A stretch of DNA of 64,000 nt from Bacillota bacterium (GTDB taxonomy: Bacteria > Bacillota > UBA4882 > UBA8346): positions 1-64,000 of the forward strand of contig JAEVYU010000008.1 of assembly GCA_023392595.1 (NCBI GenBank), given 5' to 3'. This document shows positions 51,120 to 60,624 of the stretch, one piece after another. The first letter of the stretch is position 1. Every line of letters begins with the position of its first letter. The translations under genes were made by a program, and so were the position numbers. The notes beneath the pieces are model-generated. The model saw nothing but the letters and a program-made list of their open reading frames with translations, had not been told where the DNA came from and made no database searches.

Positions 51120-51182
51120 TGAATTTATTCATCCTATCCTTCTGTGTAATTATCAAAAGAAGTATTATGTCATAACACAATC

Positions 51183-51198
51183 CGTTTCACGTGAAACA
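51183..51198. other. parS site 2
   Basis: CGTTTCACGTGAAACA matches 15 of 16 positions of consensus parS. It lies between parB and larB. Confidence 0.9.
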
Positions 51199-51232
51199 AT
51201 TTAAAAAAACGGCGATTATTCGCCGTCAAAAG

Positions 51233-52105
51233 TTAATGAATTAATTTTTCACAAATCCGCTCAAAATCTTCTCCGTCATAATAATCAATTTCTATTTTTC
51301 CCCCACTCCCCGTTTGGCGAATAATAACCTTCGTTCCAAACAACTGTTGCAATTCATCTTCCATCTCGATTACATTAGGGTCTTTCCGCATGGGTGCTTT
51401 CGCTATAGTTTTCTTTGTTTCACGTGAAACAGGCGGAGAAGAATTTAATTGCCGAATAAATTCTTCTGTCTCACGGACCGACATCTCTTGAAGTTGAAGC
51501 TGACTCCAAGCACGTTTTTGTTCATCGGAAGTTTTAAGACTTAAAAGAGCCCGCGCATGACCCATGGTAAGTGTCCCTTTGGCCAAGTCTGTGCGAATTT
51601 CGGTGGGAAGATTCAGCAACCTTAAGGTATTCGCAATGGCAGGCCGACTTTTTCCTACCTTTTTAGCAATTTCGTCTTGGGTTAATTGAAATTCATCAAT
51701 TAAACGCTGATAAGCATCGGCCTCTTCAATGGGATTGAGATCTTCCCGTTGTAAATTTTCGACGAGAGCAACTTCCATCATCGCCTGGTCGGTCATTTCC
51801 TTGACCACAACAGGAACTTGAGTTAAACCCACAAGTTTGGCAGCTCGTAATCTTCGCTCGCCGGCAATTAATTGGAATTTGTCCCCCATCTCCCGGACGA
51901 GCAAAGGTTGAATAATTCCATGAATTCTAATAGATTCCGCAAGCTCATTAAGCTTATCGTCGATAAATTCTTTACGGGGTTGATACGGGTTGGTCTGGAT
52001 GTCATTGATGTTGACTTCAAATTGGGCCTCAGTTATCTGATTTTCCTCGGCCAGCTCCGGAATTAAGGCACCTAAGCCTTTGCCTAAACCCCGATTTTTA
52101 TTCAT
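51233..52105 (-). CDS. parB: Chromosome-partitioning protein ParB (Spo0J)
   Basis: A 290-residue CTP-dependent DNA clamp that loads at parS. Leading MNKNRGLGKGLGALIPE, the CTP-binding C-motif LLVREMGDKFQLIAGERRLR, the helix-turn-helix DEIAKKVGKSRPAIANTLRL and the C-terminal dimer domain (VIEMEDELQQLFGTKVII) are all present. A perfect parS lies inside the gene. The start overlaps parA by 8 bp. Confidence 0.97.
   Translation of the reverse strand: MNKNRGLGKGLGALIPELAEENQITEAQFEVNINDIQTNPYQPRKEFIDDKLNELAESIRIHGIIQPLLVREMGDKFQLIAGERRLRAAKLVGLTQVPVVVKEMTDQAMMEVALVENLQREDLNPIEEADAYQRLIDEFQLTQDEIAKKVGKSRPAIANTLRLLNLPTEIRTDLAKGTLTMGHARALLSLKTSDEQKRAWSQLQLQEMSVRETEEFIRQLNSSPPVSRETKKTIAKAPMRKDPNVIEMEDELQQLFGTKVIIRQTGSGGKIEIDYYDGEDFERICEKLIH
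51416..51431. other. parS site 3 (inside parB)
   Basis: TGTTTCACGTGAAACA, a perfect match to the 16-bp parS consensus. Confidence 0.97.
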
Positions 52106-52859
52106 TGGCTATCACTTCCTTGGCTAAATCAATATAAGCCTCGGCTCCTTTGGATTTCTCGTCATAAAGAGTAATCGGAAGGCCAAAACTAGGTGCTTCG
52201 CTCAACCGTATATTACGGGGTATTACCGATTTATAAACTTTATCATTGAAGTACCGGCGTACTTCCTCGGTAACCTGGGATGAGAGATTAGTGCGGTTAT
52301 CATACATTGTCAATACAACACCCTCAATTTCAAGATTGGGGTTCGAGTATTTTTGCACGAGTTGCACGGTTTTCATCAACTGGCTAAGACCTTCTAACGC
52401 ATAATACTCACATTGAATCGGTACAATAATTGAATCTGCTGCAGCCAAGGCATTTATCGTCAAATTGCCAAGAGAAGGGGGGCAGTCAATGAGCACATAG
52501 TCGTACTGATCTTTGATCGGTTCAATCGCTCTTTTTAATCTTTGATCACGAGCCATCATGCCAACCAATTCAGCCTCTGCGCCTGCTAAACGAATTGTAG
52601 CCGGTGCAATTTTTAGTTTTTCCACTTGGGTTTGTAATACGACTTGGTCCAATGGAGTCTCGTTAATTAAAACATCATAAATGCAATTCTTAATTTCGCT
52701 CTTCTTTAAACCAATCCCACTGGTGGAATTTCCCTGAGGGTCGTGGTCAATGATTAAAACCCTTTTTCCTTTTTGAGCCAAGCATGCACCCAAATTCACA
52801 GCGGTTGTCGTTTTTCCTACGCCGCCTTTTTGATTGGCGATTGCGACTACTTTCCCCAT
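52098..52859 (-). CDS. parA: Chromosome-partitioning ATPase ParA (Soj)
   Basis: A 253-residue Walker ATPase that works with ParB in origin segregation and regulates DnaA. Deviant Walker A KGGVGKTTTAVNLG, DYVLIDCPPSLGNLTINAL and VVLTMYDNRTNLSSQV are conserved. I start at the ATG 52857-52859, after GGAGGAGG, which gives the usual length. The same frame stays open for 51 codons upstream, with a second good ribosome-binding site (GGGAGTG before ATGAAACGATC, near 52997), so a longer form with a charged N-terminal extension is possible. Confidence 0.95.
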   Translation of the reverse strand: MGKVVAIANQKGGVGKTTTAVNLGACLAQKGKRVLIIDHDPQGNSTSGIGLKKSEIKNCIYDVLINETPLDQVVLQTQVEKLKIAPATIRLAGAEAELVGMMARDQRLKRAIEPIKDQYDYVLIDCPPSLGNLTINALAAADSIIVPIQCEYYALEGLSQLMKTVQLVQKYSNPNLEIEGVVLTMYDNRTNLSSQVTEEVRRYFNDKVYKSVIPRNIRLSEAPSFGLPITLYDEKSKGAEAYIDLAKEVIANE

Positions 52860-53103
52860 AATTGACTCCTCCTCCCGTTGGCCCCTTTTGGCCTGTAAAA
52901 TGATTTCATTTTTCCGAAGGGCCTCCATTTCAACACTAAATAAATCGTGGGCACGTTGTGTTAAAACCTCTATTGAATTTTTTCTTGATCGTTTCATAAA
53001 AGTCACTCCCAATCCCCTCGGTTTCTTTTTTCTTTCGAGATAAGGTCGTAACTTCCTTCTTTGTTGGTAAACTTTCTATTAGTAAATTTCAAAAATTTGA
53101 TTT

Positions 53104-53823
53104 TTATAATGGTTTCTTTTGAGGAATCCCCGCTTTTCGGGGATACCCGTTTGGAGTAGGGTTGATTTTTTTTATAATCACCACAGACCGGAATCCGTAA
53201 GAAAAAGGAAGCTCCGTTGTGAGACAATCGATAAGTGACCCCCCTAATATCTGAATTGCTTTTTCAGCCTCATCCAATTCGTTGTGATAATCTTTTCCTT
53301 TATACAATATTGCATAACCATGGATTGATACAAATGGTAAGATTAATTCCACTAATATATTGAGAGGGGCTACCGCTCGGGCAATTGCCAGATCAAATCC
53401 CCCTTGTTCCTTGCCAATCGTGATAAAATCTTCCGCTCTTGACCAAACCGGATTAATATTATGTATGCAAAATTGCTTGCAAAATTGTTCCTGAAATTTT
53501 ATCTTTTTTTGGACCGAATCTAACGAAATAAATTGTTTTTCCGGAGAACAAATTGCCAGCGGAATCCCGGGAATTCCTGCTCCACTACCAATGTCGATAA
53601 TCCGGCGGGCCTCTATATATTCCGGCCGGTTAAAAATGACCAAGGAGTCGAAGATATGCTTAAAAAGAGCCTCTTTTTGATCGGTGATGGCGGTCAAATT
53701 TACACTTTGATTAGCATCCAACAAAAAATCAATAAATTGAAATAGTTGATACAAAGTATGTTCCGAAAGTTTGATGGAAGCTTTATCAAATTCGTCGGTT
53801 AGTAATTGTTGAATATCATTCAT
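53104..53823 (-). CDS. rsmG: 16S rRNA (guanine527-N7)-methyltransferase
   Basis: A 239-residue SAM-dependent methylase (GidB). SVNLTAITDQKEALFKHIFD, IDIGSGAGIPGIPLAI and AIARAVAPLNILVELILPFV are the family motifs. It overlaps mnmG by 4 bp at its start. parA is downstream, the usual order around the origin. Confidence 0.96.
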   Translation of the reverse strand: MNDIQQLLTDEFDKASIKLSEHTLYQLFQFIDFLLDANQSVNLTAITDQKEALFKHIFDSLVIFNRPEYIEARRIIDIGSGAGIPGIPLAICSPEKQFISLDSVQKKIKFQEQFCKQFCIHNINPVWSRAEDFITIGKEQGGFDLAIARAVAPLNILVELILPFVSIHGYAILYKGKDYHNELDEAEKAIQILGGSLIDCLTTELPFSYGFRSVVIIKKINPTPNGYPRKAGIPQKKPL

Positions 53824-55694
53824 TTTGCATTCCTCATCGTATTCTCCAAATAAAAAAGCAAAGCGGTTAAATCGGCCGGATTAATTCCGCTAATCCTGGA
53901 AGCTTGGCCTAAAGTCATGGGTTGGAATTGCTTGAATTTTTCCCGGGCCTCACGGGCGAGATTGGGAACCTGATCATAATCAATGTTTGTGGAAATTTTT
54001 TTATTTTCCAAATCTAGCATCTTTTGTACCTGGACATTCTCTTTGGCAAGATAACCTTGATATTTAAAACGAACAGCTACTTCTTTCAAATCCTTCGGAT
54101 TCATGGTTTGTTCCGGAAACAGCTTTTGGGCAAAATCAGGAGATACCTCAGGCCTTTTAAGAATTTCAGCAACATTAAAACGATTTTTAGGAGCCGTTAG
54201 TTGAGCTTCCTCAAAAATTTTGCGTATCTGGGGTTCAGGATTAAAGTATTGATTTTGAAATGTGCTATATATATGGTGGATTCGTTGCTTTTTTTTATTA
54301 AAAATTCGGGTTTCACGGTCATCGATCAAACCGATATCAATCCCATAGGGAGTCAACCGTTCATCGGCGTTATCGGAACGCAATGTAAGACGATATTCGG
54401 CTCTTGAAGTCAATACCCGGTATGGCTCCAAACTTTCTTTGGTTACTAAATCATCAATCAGTACACCAATATAAGCTTCCGAGCGCTTCAAAATCAGTGG
54501 CTCTTTGCCTTGAACTTTAAGAGCCCCGTTAATACCGGCCATTAAACCTTGGGCTGCCGCCTCTTCATAGCCAGAACTTCCGTTTAACTGGCCGGCGGCA
54601 AATAAACCGGGGACATGTTTTAGTTCCAGGGATGGTTTCAATTCAGAACCCGGTAAAGCATCATACTCGATAGCATAACCGGGACGGACGATTTCTAATT
54701 TTTCCAACCCGGGGATGGTCCGTAAAAATAATTCTTGAACATATTCAGGCAAACTGGTGGACAAGCCGGCTAAATACATTTCATCGCTATCTGCCCCTTC
54801 CGGCTCAATAAAAACTTGGTGGCGATCTTTATCCGGGAATTGAACCAACTTGCTCTCAATCGATGGACAGTATCGTGGGCCAACCCCCTTAATTTGTCCG
54901 GAAAATAAGGGAGCCTCCTGCATATGCTCTCGAATAATCTGATGAGTCAACGGTTGGGTATAAGTTAACCAACATAGATGTTCTTGGCGGATTTGCCAAG
55001 GTTCCCAAAAGGAAAAGCCATGCTCATCAAATCCTCCGGGCTGAGGGGTCATTTTTGTAAAATCAATCGATCTCCGGCGAACCCGGGCGGGAGTCCCTGT
55101 TTTAAAACGCCTGAGTGGGAGGCCGATCTTTTTCAAATCATCCGATAAACAATTGGCCGGAAGCTGGCCCATTGGTCCGGAAGAATAATTAAGACCGCCA
55201 ATAAAAATACGACCTTGGAGAAAAGTACCGGTAGCAAGAATAACGGCCTTCGAGAGATATTCAATTCCGGTACGGGTTCTCACCCCCATGCATTGACCCG
55301 AAGTATCCAAAAGAAGTTCAGCCACTTCCGCTTGCCTAATAGATAGGTTGGGTATATTCTCCAATTCAGTCAACATCGTCCGGTGGTAGACTTCCTTGTC
55401 GGCTTGAGCCCTCAAGGCCCACACTGCCGGCCCTTTTTGGGTATTCAGCATCCTCATTTGCAAATAGGTCCGGTCGATCATTCGCCCCATGATACCTCCA
55501 AGAGCATCGATTTCACGAACCAAATGCCCTTTGGCGGGGCCGCCGATGGAAGGATTACACGGCATAAAAGCAACGTTATTATAATTAATTGTAAAAAGTA
55601 GCGTCCGACAGCCCATCTTGGTTGCTGCAAATGCAGCTTCACAACCGGCATGACCTGCTCCAACAACAATTACATCATAGGGCTGCTGCTCCAT
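53820..55694 (-). CDS. mnmG: tRNA uridine-34 5-carboxymethylaminomethyl enzyme MnmG (canonical copy)
   Basis: A 624-residue FAD enzyme that with MnmE modifies the wobble uridine of several tRNAs. GAGHAG (12-17) binds FAD; Cys46 (MPCNPSIGG) and Cys276 (RYCPSIESK) are the redox residues. RFKTGTPAR, RPGYAIEYDALPG, LTSRAEYRLTLRSDNADERL and the C-terminal QPMTLGQASRISG (MnmE/tRNA contact) all agree with the family. It starts inside the previous mnmG-like gene, overlapping by 20 bp, with GGAGGAGAAT as ribosome-binding site. Confidence 0.97.
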   Translation of the reverse strand: MEQQPYDVIVVGAGHAGCEAAFAATKMGCRTLLFTINYNNVAFMPCNPSIGGPAKGHLVREIDALGGIMGRMIDRTYLQMRMLNTQKGPAVWALRAQADKEVYHRTMLTELENIPNLSIRQAEVAELLLDTSGQCMGVRTRTGIEYLSKAVILATGTFLQGRIFIGGLNYSSGPMGQLPANCLSDDLKKIGLPLRRFKTGTPARVRRRSIDFTKMTPQPGGFDEHGFSFWEPWQIRQEHLCWLTYTQPLTHQIIREHMQEAPLFSGQIKGVGPRYCPSIESKLVQFPDKDRHQVFIEPEGADSDEMYLAGLSTSLPEYVQELFLRTIPGLEKLEIVRPGYAIEYDALPGSELKPSLELKHVPGLFAAGQLNGSSGYEEAAAQGLMAGINGALKVQGKEPLILKRSEAYIGVLIDDLVTKESLEPYRVLTSRAEYRLTLRSDNADERLTPYGIDIGLIDDRETRIFNKKKQRIHHIYSTFQNQYFNPEPQIRKIFEEAQLTAPKNRFNVAEILKRPEVSPDFAQKLFPEQTMNPKDLKEVAVRFKYQGYLAKENVQVQKMLDLENKKISTNIDYDQVPNLAREAREKFKQFQPMTLGQASRISGINPADLTALLFYLENTMRNAK

Positions 55695-57552
55695 ATTCTC
55701 CTCCTTGCTCCTTTCCTTTTTGACAATTCATATATAATAATGTCCGGTCCGCATTCGATAAGGTGGGTATCCTTAAAGCCTGCCCAAGAGTTAAAGGTCT
55801 GATCCGTATCAAATCATTGCGTCCGGTTTCCGAAAGACCCTTCAATCCTGCTGCCCAAAGGGGATCGATTCCAATTTGATTGAGCTCATACATCTGCGTT
55901 CTTTTGTTTTGTTGGCGATCTAAATACCCTGCCAATTTTGATTCATTCCAAATAAATTCCCGAACGGGCTGGGGATAGCTTTTTAAAACAGGAAATTCTT
56001 TAACCAATATTTCATCGGTCAGTTCCGGACGCAAGACAAGTTCTTTTAAACGGTATCCCCTATCGGGTTTAGGCAACCCCGTATGTTTCCAAAAATCAGA
56101 TTCCGGAGTCATTTTAGTATTCGTAAGAAGTTCTTGCAATTCGGTTCCGGCATTCAAAAGTTGTTCCAACCGGTTCCAACGCTGGTGCGAATTTAATCCA
56201 AGCTCAAAACCAACTCTTCCCAAGCGGCTTAAAGAATTATCAAGCCGCAGAAATAAGCGGAATTCAGCGAGTGAAGTCATCATTCGATAGGGTTCTTCCG
56301 TTCCAAGGGTCGTTAAATCATCGATCAGGACTCCAATATAGGAAGTGGTTCGATCCGGGATATAAGCAGGGAGTCCTTTAAGTTTGCGGGCTGCGTTAAT
56401 ACCTGCAATAAGCCCTTGAACCGCAGCTTCTTCATAACCGGAGGTTCCATTAATTTGTCCCGCAGTAAAAAGATTTTCAATTTTACGGTTTTCCAATGAG
56501 GGATTAAATTGAAACGAATCCAAACAATCGTATTCGACAGCATAACCCGGTCGGACAATCTGTGAATTCTCCAATCCCGGAATCGTCGCCAATATTTTCT
56601 CCTGAATTTCTTCCGGCATAGCGGTAGTCATTCCCAGTAAATAGAGTTCCTCCGTATACCTTCCTTCCGGCTCAATAAATATTAAGTGGTCGGTTTTCTG
56701 AGGAAAATTGATGACTTTCCGGTCGATCGACGGACAAAAATGAGGTCCTTTCGTAGTAATGGCGCCCGAACGGATCGGCGAAAGATCGATATTATCAATA
56801 ATGGTACCAATGGTTTCAGGAGTGGTTGCTGTCATCCAACAAGGGATTTGGGGGCGCTTTTGGTTCAATCCATCCCAAGAATAACCCCACTCCGGGTCGA
56901 TCAATTTTTGTGGCGCCATTTTATCATAATTTACCGATTGATTATGAATTCTAGGTGGAGTTGCAGTCTGAAAACGCCGTAAAATAAGACCGTGTTTCTT
57001 TAAACTCATGCTCAATTCGACTGAAGCGGGTTCCCCTTGACGACCCCCTTGATAGCGTATATCGCCCATCACGATATGAGCATCCAAAAAAGTTCCGGTG
57101 GCGATGATTACCGCCTTGGCTTGATAGTTCCTGCCCGATTTAAGCTTGACACCGACTACCCTTTTGTCATCAACCAGCAAATCACAAACCAATCCCTGTT
57201 TTACGGTTAGATTGGGTTCACGTTCTAAAACTAAAGTCATCTCAGACTGATATAGGCGCTTATCGGCCTGAGCCCGGAGGGCCAAAACAGCCGGGCCACG
57301 ACTTTCATTGATCCGGCGGATATTTAAATAGGAACGATCGATAATTTTGCCCATTTCACCACCTAAAGCATCCAATTCCCTTACGAGATGACTTTTAGCA
57401 GCAGGGCCACCAATTGCTGGATTACAGGACATAGCCGCAATCGTATCCGGAGATATTGTGATGATCAATGTCTTAGCACCTAGCCGTGCCGAGGCAAGAG
57501 CCGCTTCACACCCGGCGTGACCAGCGCCGACTACGATAACATCATATTCCAT
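55675..57552 (-). CDS. Second, diverged MnmG paralogue
   Basis: A 625-residue full-length MnmG-like flavoprotein directly upstream of the canonical copy. FAD loop GAGHAG (9-14) and both cysteines, Cys43 (MSCNPAIGG) and Cys273 (FCPSIDRK), are kept. Changed conserved places: CNPAIGGPAAKSH has one extra Ala and KS in place of KG; RFQTATPPR has lost the Lys of RFKTGTPxR; LAEFRLFLRLDNSLSRLG replaces SRAEYRLxLRxDNADxRL; and the tail reads RPLTLGQALRIPTL. It may be a subfunctionalised partner, an enzyme with altered tRNA choice, or a regulator. It follows mnmE by 59 bp. Confidence 0.9.
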   Translation of the reverse strand: MEYDVIVVGAGHAGCEAALASARLGAKTLIITISPDTIAAMSCNPAIGGPAAKSHLVRELDALGGEMGKIIDRSYLNIRRINESRGPAVLALRAQADKRLYQSEMTLVLEREPNLTVKQGLVCDLLVDDKRVVGVKLKSGRNYQAKAVIIATGTFLDAHIVMGDIRYQGGRQGEPASVELSMSLKKHGLILRRFQTATPPRIHNQSVNYDKMAPQKLIDPEWGYSWDGLNQKRPQIPCWMTATTPETIGTIIDNIDLSPIRSGAITTKGPHFCPSIDRKVINFPQKTDHLIFIEPEGRYTEELYLLGMTTAMPEEIQEKILATIPGLENSQIVRPGYAVEYDCLDSFQFNPSLENRKIENLFTAGQINGTSGYEEAAVQGLIAGINAARKLKGLPAYIPDRTTSYIGVLIDDLTTLGTEEPYRMMTSLAEFRLFLRLDNSLSRLGRVGFELGLNSHQRWNRLEQLLNAGTELQELLTNTKMTPESDFWKHTGLPKPDRGYRLKELVLRPELTDEILVKEFPVLKSYPQPVREFIWNESKLAGYLDRQQNKRTQMYELNQIGIDPLWAAGLKGLSETGRNDLIRIRPLTLGQALRIPTLSNADRTLLYMNCQKGKEQGGEYGAAAL

Positions 57553-57611
57553 TATGCCAGCTCCTTCATAATCACGATCTTATGGATCATCGTAATCATA
57601 GTTTTTATCGT

Positions 57612-58997
57612 TCATTTACCAATACAAAATTGAGCAAAAATGCCGTGTAACACTTCATTGGAAACATTTTTCCCGGTAATTTCACCCAGAGCTTCCAGAC
57701 AAGACCGTAGATCGACCGCTAACAAATCCTCACTCAAGTGACTTTTAAGTCCGTCATGAAAGCTCTCCAATGCAGCCAATCCTCGCTCTATGGCTCGTTT
57801 ATGACGTACTCTCGATAGCAAAGGCCGATCATCGACTGCAATCTTGCCCAGTCCTACCTTTTCGATTAAGATCTTCTCCAATTCCGAGAAACCATTCTTC
57901 GTTTCCAGGGAAAGTTTCACAATAGGATATTCATTCTGTAGGGGACCAAGCTCATCCAGAGATAATCTCTGGGGTAAGTCCATTTTATTTACAGCAATAA
58001 TAGCCGATTTTCCATGAATTTTATTTAGGATCAGTTGATCTTCTGCGGATAATTGTTGACTGCCATCCAGCAGCAGCAGAATCAAATCGGCATCGGACAA
58101 ATATTGCTCCGCTTTTTCAATCCCTATTTTTTCAATGGGATTTTCAGTAGTCCGGATACCGGCCGTATCGAGAAGACGGATCGGGATGCCCTGAATCTGG
58201 ATTTGAGCTTCAATGACATCCCGGGTTGTACCCGGTATTTCCGTGACGATAGCCCGTTCTTCCTGTAAAAAAGTATTCAGCAAGCTGGATTTTCCCACGT
58301 TCGGGCGGCCGGCTATGACAATCATAATCCCTTCACGGAGTTTGCGCCCTTCATCGATATGGTTTAACAATCCTTGAAACTCATTTTCAAGAAGGATGAT
58401 CTCATCAAAAAGCTGGTCTCTTTGGGGTTCAGGAATACCTTCTTCGGGAAAATCCAATACCGCCTCGATGGAAACTAAGATATCGTATAATGCGGATTCC
58501 AATTTCAAAATTTCTTTCGTTGCGCGTCCTGTTAATTGGGATAATGCAATTTGATGAGCTTTTTCAGTTTTCGCCCGAATCAAATCAATAATCGACTCTG
58601 CTTGTACTAAATCAATTCGCCCATTTAAATAGGCCCTTTCGGTAAATTCCCCGGGGTCGGCCAGCCGGACGTCTTGGTCCAAAATCAATTCCAAGATCCG
58701 CGATATTCCGACCATTCCCCCATGAGCCTGAATTTCCAAAACATCCTCTGCGGTATAACTATGGGGTTTCCGGCTGTAAAAAAAAAGGACTTCATCAATA
58801 ATCCGCTGCTTTTTGGGATCAACGACTTTTGCGTAATAAATATGGCGGTCCTGAAAGTCCTTAAAAAAATTGTCTTTTGGGGTTTGCAAGATTTTTAATC
58901 CGATTTCTTTAGCCCTGGAACCACTAACCCGGATGATAGCGATTCCACCTTCTCCAATCGGAGTGGATATAGCAGCAATCGTATCTTTAATGTTCAC
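57612..58997 (-). CDS. mnmE: tRNA modification GTPase MnmE
   Basis: A 461-residue K+-dependent GTPase, partner of MnmG. N-terminal folate-binding domain (STPIGEGGIAIIRVSG), helical domain, G domain inserted at about 220-380 (GRPNVGKSSLLN, DTAGIRTTEN, NKMD), and the C-terminal catalytic CIGK. Length is normal. Confidence 0.97.
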   Translation of the reverse strand: MNIKDTIAAISTPIGEGGIAIIRVSGSRAKEIGLKILQTPKDNFFKDFQDRHIYYAKVVDPKKQRIIDEVLFFYSRKPHSYTAEDVLEIQAHGGMVGISRILELILDQDVRLADPGEFTERAYLNGRIDLVQAESIIDLIRAKTEKAHQIALSQLTGRATKEILKLESALYDILVSIEAVLDFPEEGIPEPQRDQLFDEIILLENEFQGLLNHIDEGRKLREGIMIVIAGRPNVGKSSLLNTFLQEERAIVTEIPGTTRDVIEAQIQIQGIPIRLLDTAGIRTTENPIEKIGIEKAEQYLSDADLILLLLDGSQQLSAEDQLILNKIHGKSAIIAVNKMDLPQRLSLDELGPLQNEYPIVKLSLETKNGFSELEKILIEKVGLGKIAVDDRPLLSRVRHKRAIERGLAALESFHDGLKSHLSEDLLAVDLRSCLEALGEITGKNVSNEVLHGIFAQFCIGK

Positions 58998-59077
58998 TTG
59001 TTCCTCCCTTATGAGTAACCAAAATACAACCTATAGGTTAATATTTTGAATAGCGTTCATATCGATAAAATAATTGG

Positions 59078-59106
59078 TAAAAAATAAACCCGGATAAACC
59101 GGGTTC
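59078..59106 (-). terminator. Terminator between jag and mnmE
   Basis: AACCCGG (59087-59093) pairs with CCGGGTT (59099-59105); TTATTTTTTACC follows on the minus strand. It ends the rpmH-rnpA-yidD-yidC-jag operon. Confidence 0.88.
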
Positions 59107-59148
59107 CTTAGGTCCTACTTTAATCTTGAATTCACTTAAATAACCTGG

Positions 59149-59802
59149 TTAGGACTCCATAGTATCCTGAGGAGAAATAATAACGTGTCGGTATGGGTCT
59201 TCCCCTTCACTATAAGTAATCACTTCTTTGTATTCCTGTAAAGTAGCGTGAATAATCCGCCGCTCATGAGGAGACATTGGTTCCAATACCTGCTTGCGTT
59301 TTTCGCGTTTTACTTTATCGGCTACCTTCAATGCTAAGTGACGTAACGTCTCTTCCCGGCGGCGCCGATAACCTTCTACATCAACAACAATTCTTTCTTT
59401 ATCGAGTTGATCCTTATTGACCGCTAAATTAACCAAGTATTGAATGGCATCAAGGGTTTGTCCGTGTTTTCCAATCAATAATCCCAAGTCTTTTCCATTA
59501 ATATTCAAAGTGGTGCAATCTTTCCGTTTAAAAATTTCAACTTGAGCCATTACTCCCATATTCACTAACAATTCACGCAAAAACAAAGCAGCGACTTGTC
59601 CCAAGTCTTCCTTGACAGTAACTTTCACTTTAACAACCTTACTGCCTAAAAAACCGAATAAACCTTTGGCGGTCTCTTCCATGACTTCAACGCGGACCTG
59701 ATCCGACGTTGCCTTTAATTCACGAAGGGCTTCTTCCACCGCTTCCTCTTTGGTGTGGGCAATTTTAACAACAGACTTCAATAATCTCCCCCCTATATCC
59801 AA
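59149..59802 (-). CDS. jag: RNA-binding protein Jag (KhpB)
   Basis: A 217-residue protein with Jag-N domain (1-52, EEALRELKATSDQVRVEV), KH domain (about 75-150, LNINGKDLGLLIGKHGQTLD) and R3H domain (EPMSPHERRIIHATLQEY). It binds RNA and affects cell division and wall synthesis in relatives. It follows yidC in the usual operon. An alternative start at MDIGGRLLK is the one used; AGGGGGGAG-type bases precede it. Confidence 0.95.
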   Translation of the reverse strand: MDIGGRLLKSVVKIAHTKEEAVEEALRELKATSDQVRVEVMEETAKGLFGFLGSKVVKVKVTVKEDLGQVAALFLRELLVNMGVMAQVEIFKRKDCTTLNINGKDLGLLIGKHGQTLDAIQYLVNLAVNKDQLDKERIVVDVEGYRRRREETLRHLALKVADKVKREKRKQVLEPMSPHERRIIHATLQEYKEVITYSEGEDPYRHVIISPQDTMES

Positions 59803-59871
59803 AACCTTCGGCCTCTACTTAAATTCTTCGCTACAATACAACAAATTTTCTTTCCTTGTTGACCAAAGATT

Positions 59872-60603
59872 TTAATTCTTTTCAGGCTCAGGATGATTTC
59901 CCGCTTTGTGAATATGTTCTTTTACCGTGAAGTACTCGTTAATAATATACTGTTGGGCTATGCCGACAATATTGCTTACCACCCAATACAAACCAACTCC
60001 GGCATTGACTTGATAAGTGAAAAAGCCAAACATTACAGGCATGATGTACAAAAATATCTTTTGATTTTGATCCCCACCCGTGGCTGGAGTTGTTAATTTC
60101 TGCTGGAAAAATGTAGTGATCGCCGAGATGACCGCTAAAGCAATATCACCTTTCTGAACCAAAGGAAACCACAAAAAAGTAGCATTACCAATAGAATTTT
60201 TAATAAAAGTCGGATCCTGCAATAGACCGAAAATTGCCCATAAAATTGGTAATTGAATCAACATCGGCAAACATCCGCCAAAGGGGTTTACCTGTTCTTT
60301 TTTATAAAGCTCCATGGTCCGTCGCTGCATTTCATCGGGCTTATCTTTGAATTTCTCCTGAATCTCTTTCAACTTAGGCTGAATATTTTTCATTTTATTC
60401 ATAGCCTGTACTTGTTTAATCGTCGTCGGGAAGAGAATCATTTTAATGATAACAGTCAAAATGATAATTGCCCAACCCCAACTAATTGACCATTCAAATC
60501 CAAATCCGCCCTGGTGAAAAAAGTTGAGCATATTGGCAAACAAATTAATAAATTGGTCAAATAAATTTAAATGGACACCTGGAGGTTTGATCAAAATCGG
60601 CAT
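59872..60603 (-). CDS. yidC: Membrane protein insertase YidC (SpoIIIJ/Oxa1 family)
   Basis: A 243-residue insertase with five membrane helices. ILFPTTIKQVQAMNKMKNIQ starts the cytoplasmic hairpin, NPFGGCLPMLIQLPILWAIF and VGLYWVVSNIVGIAQQYIIN are conserved helices. The groove Arg is represented by Lys54. There is no lipobox Cys at the N-terminus, unlike most Firmicute YidC proteins, and the N-terminus is short, so export may rely on the first helix. Confidence 0.95.
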   Translation of the reverse strand: MPILIKPPGVHLNLFDQFINLFANMLNFFHQGGFGFEWSISWGWAIIILTVIIKMILFPTTIKQVQAMNKMKNIQPKLKEIQEKFKDKPDEMQRRTMELYKKEQVNPFGGCLPMLIQLPILWAIFGLLQDPTFIKNSIGNATFLWFPLVQKGDIALAVISAITTFFQQKLTTPATGGDQNQKIFLYIMPVMFGFFTYQVNAGVGLYWVVSNIVGIAQQYIINEYFTVKEHIHKAGNHPEPEKN

Positions 60604-60624
60604 ATGATTTTACATCCTTTCATT

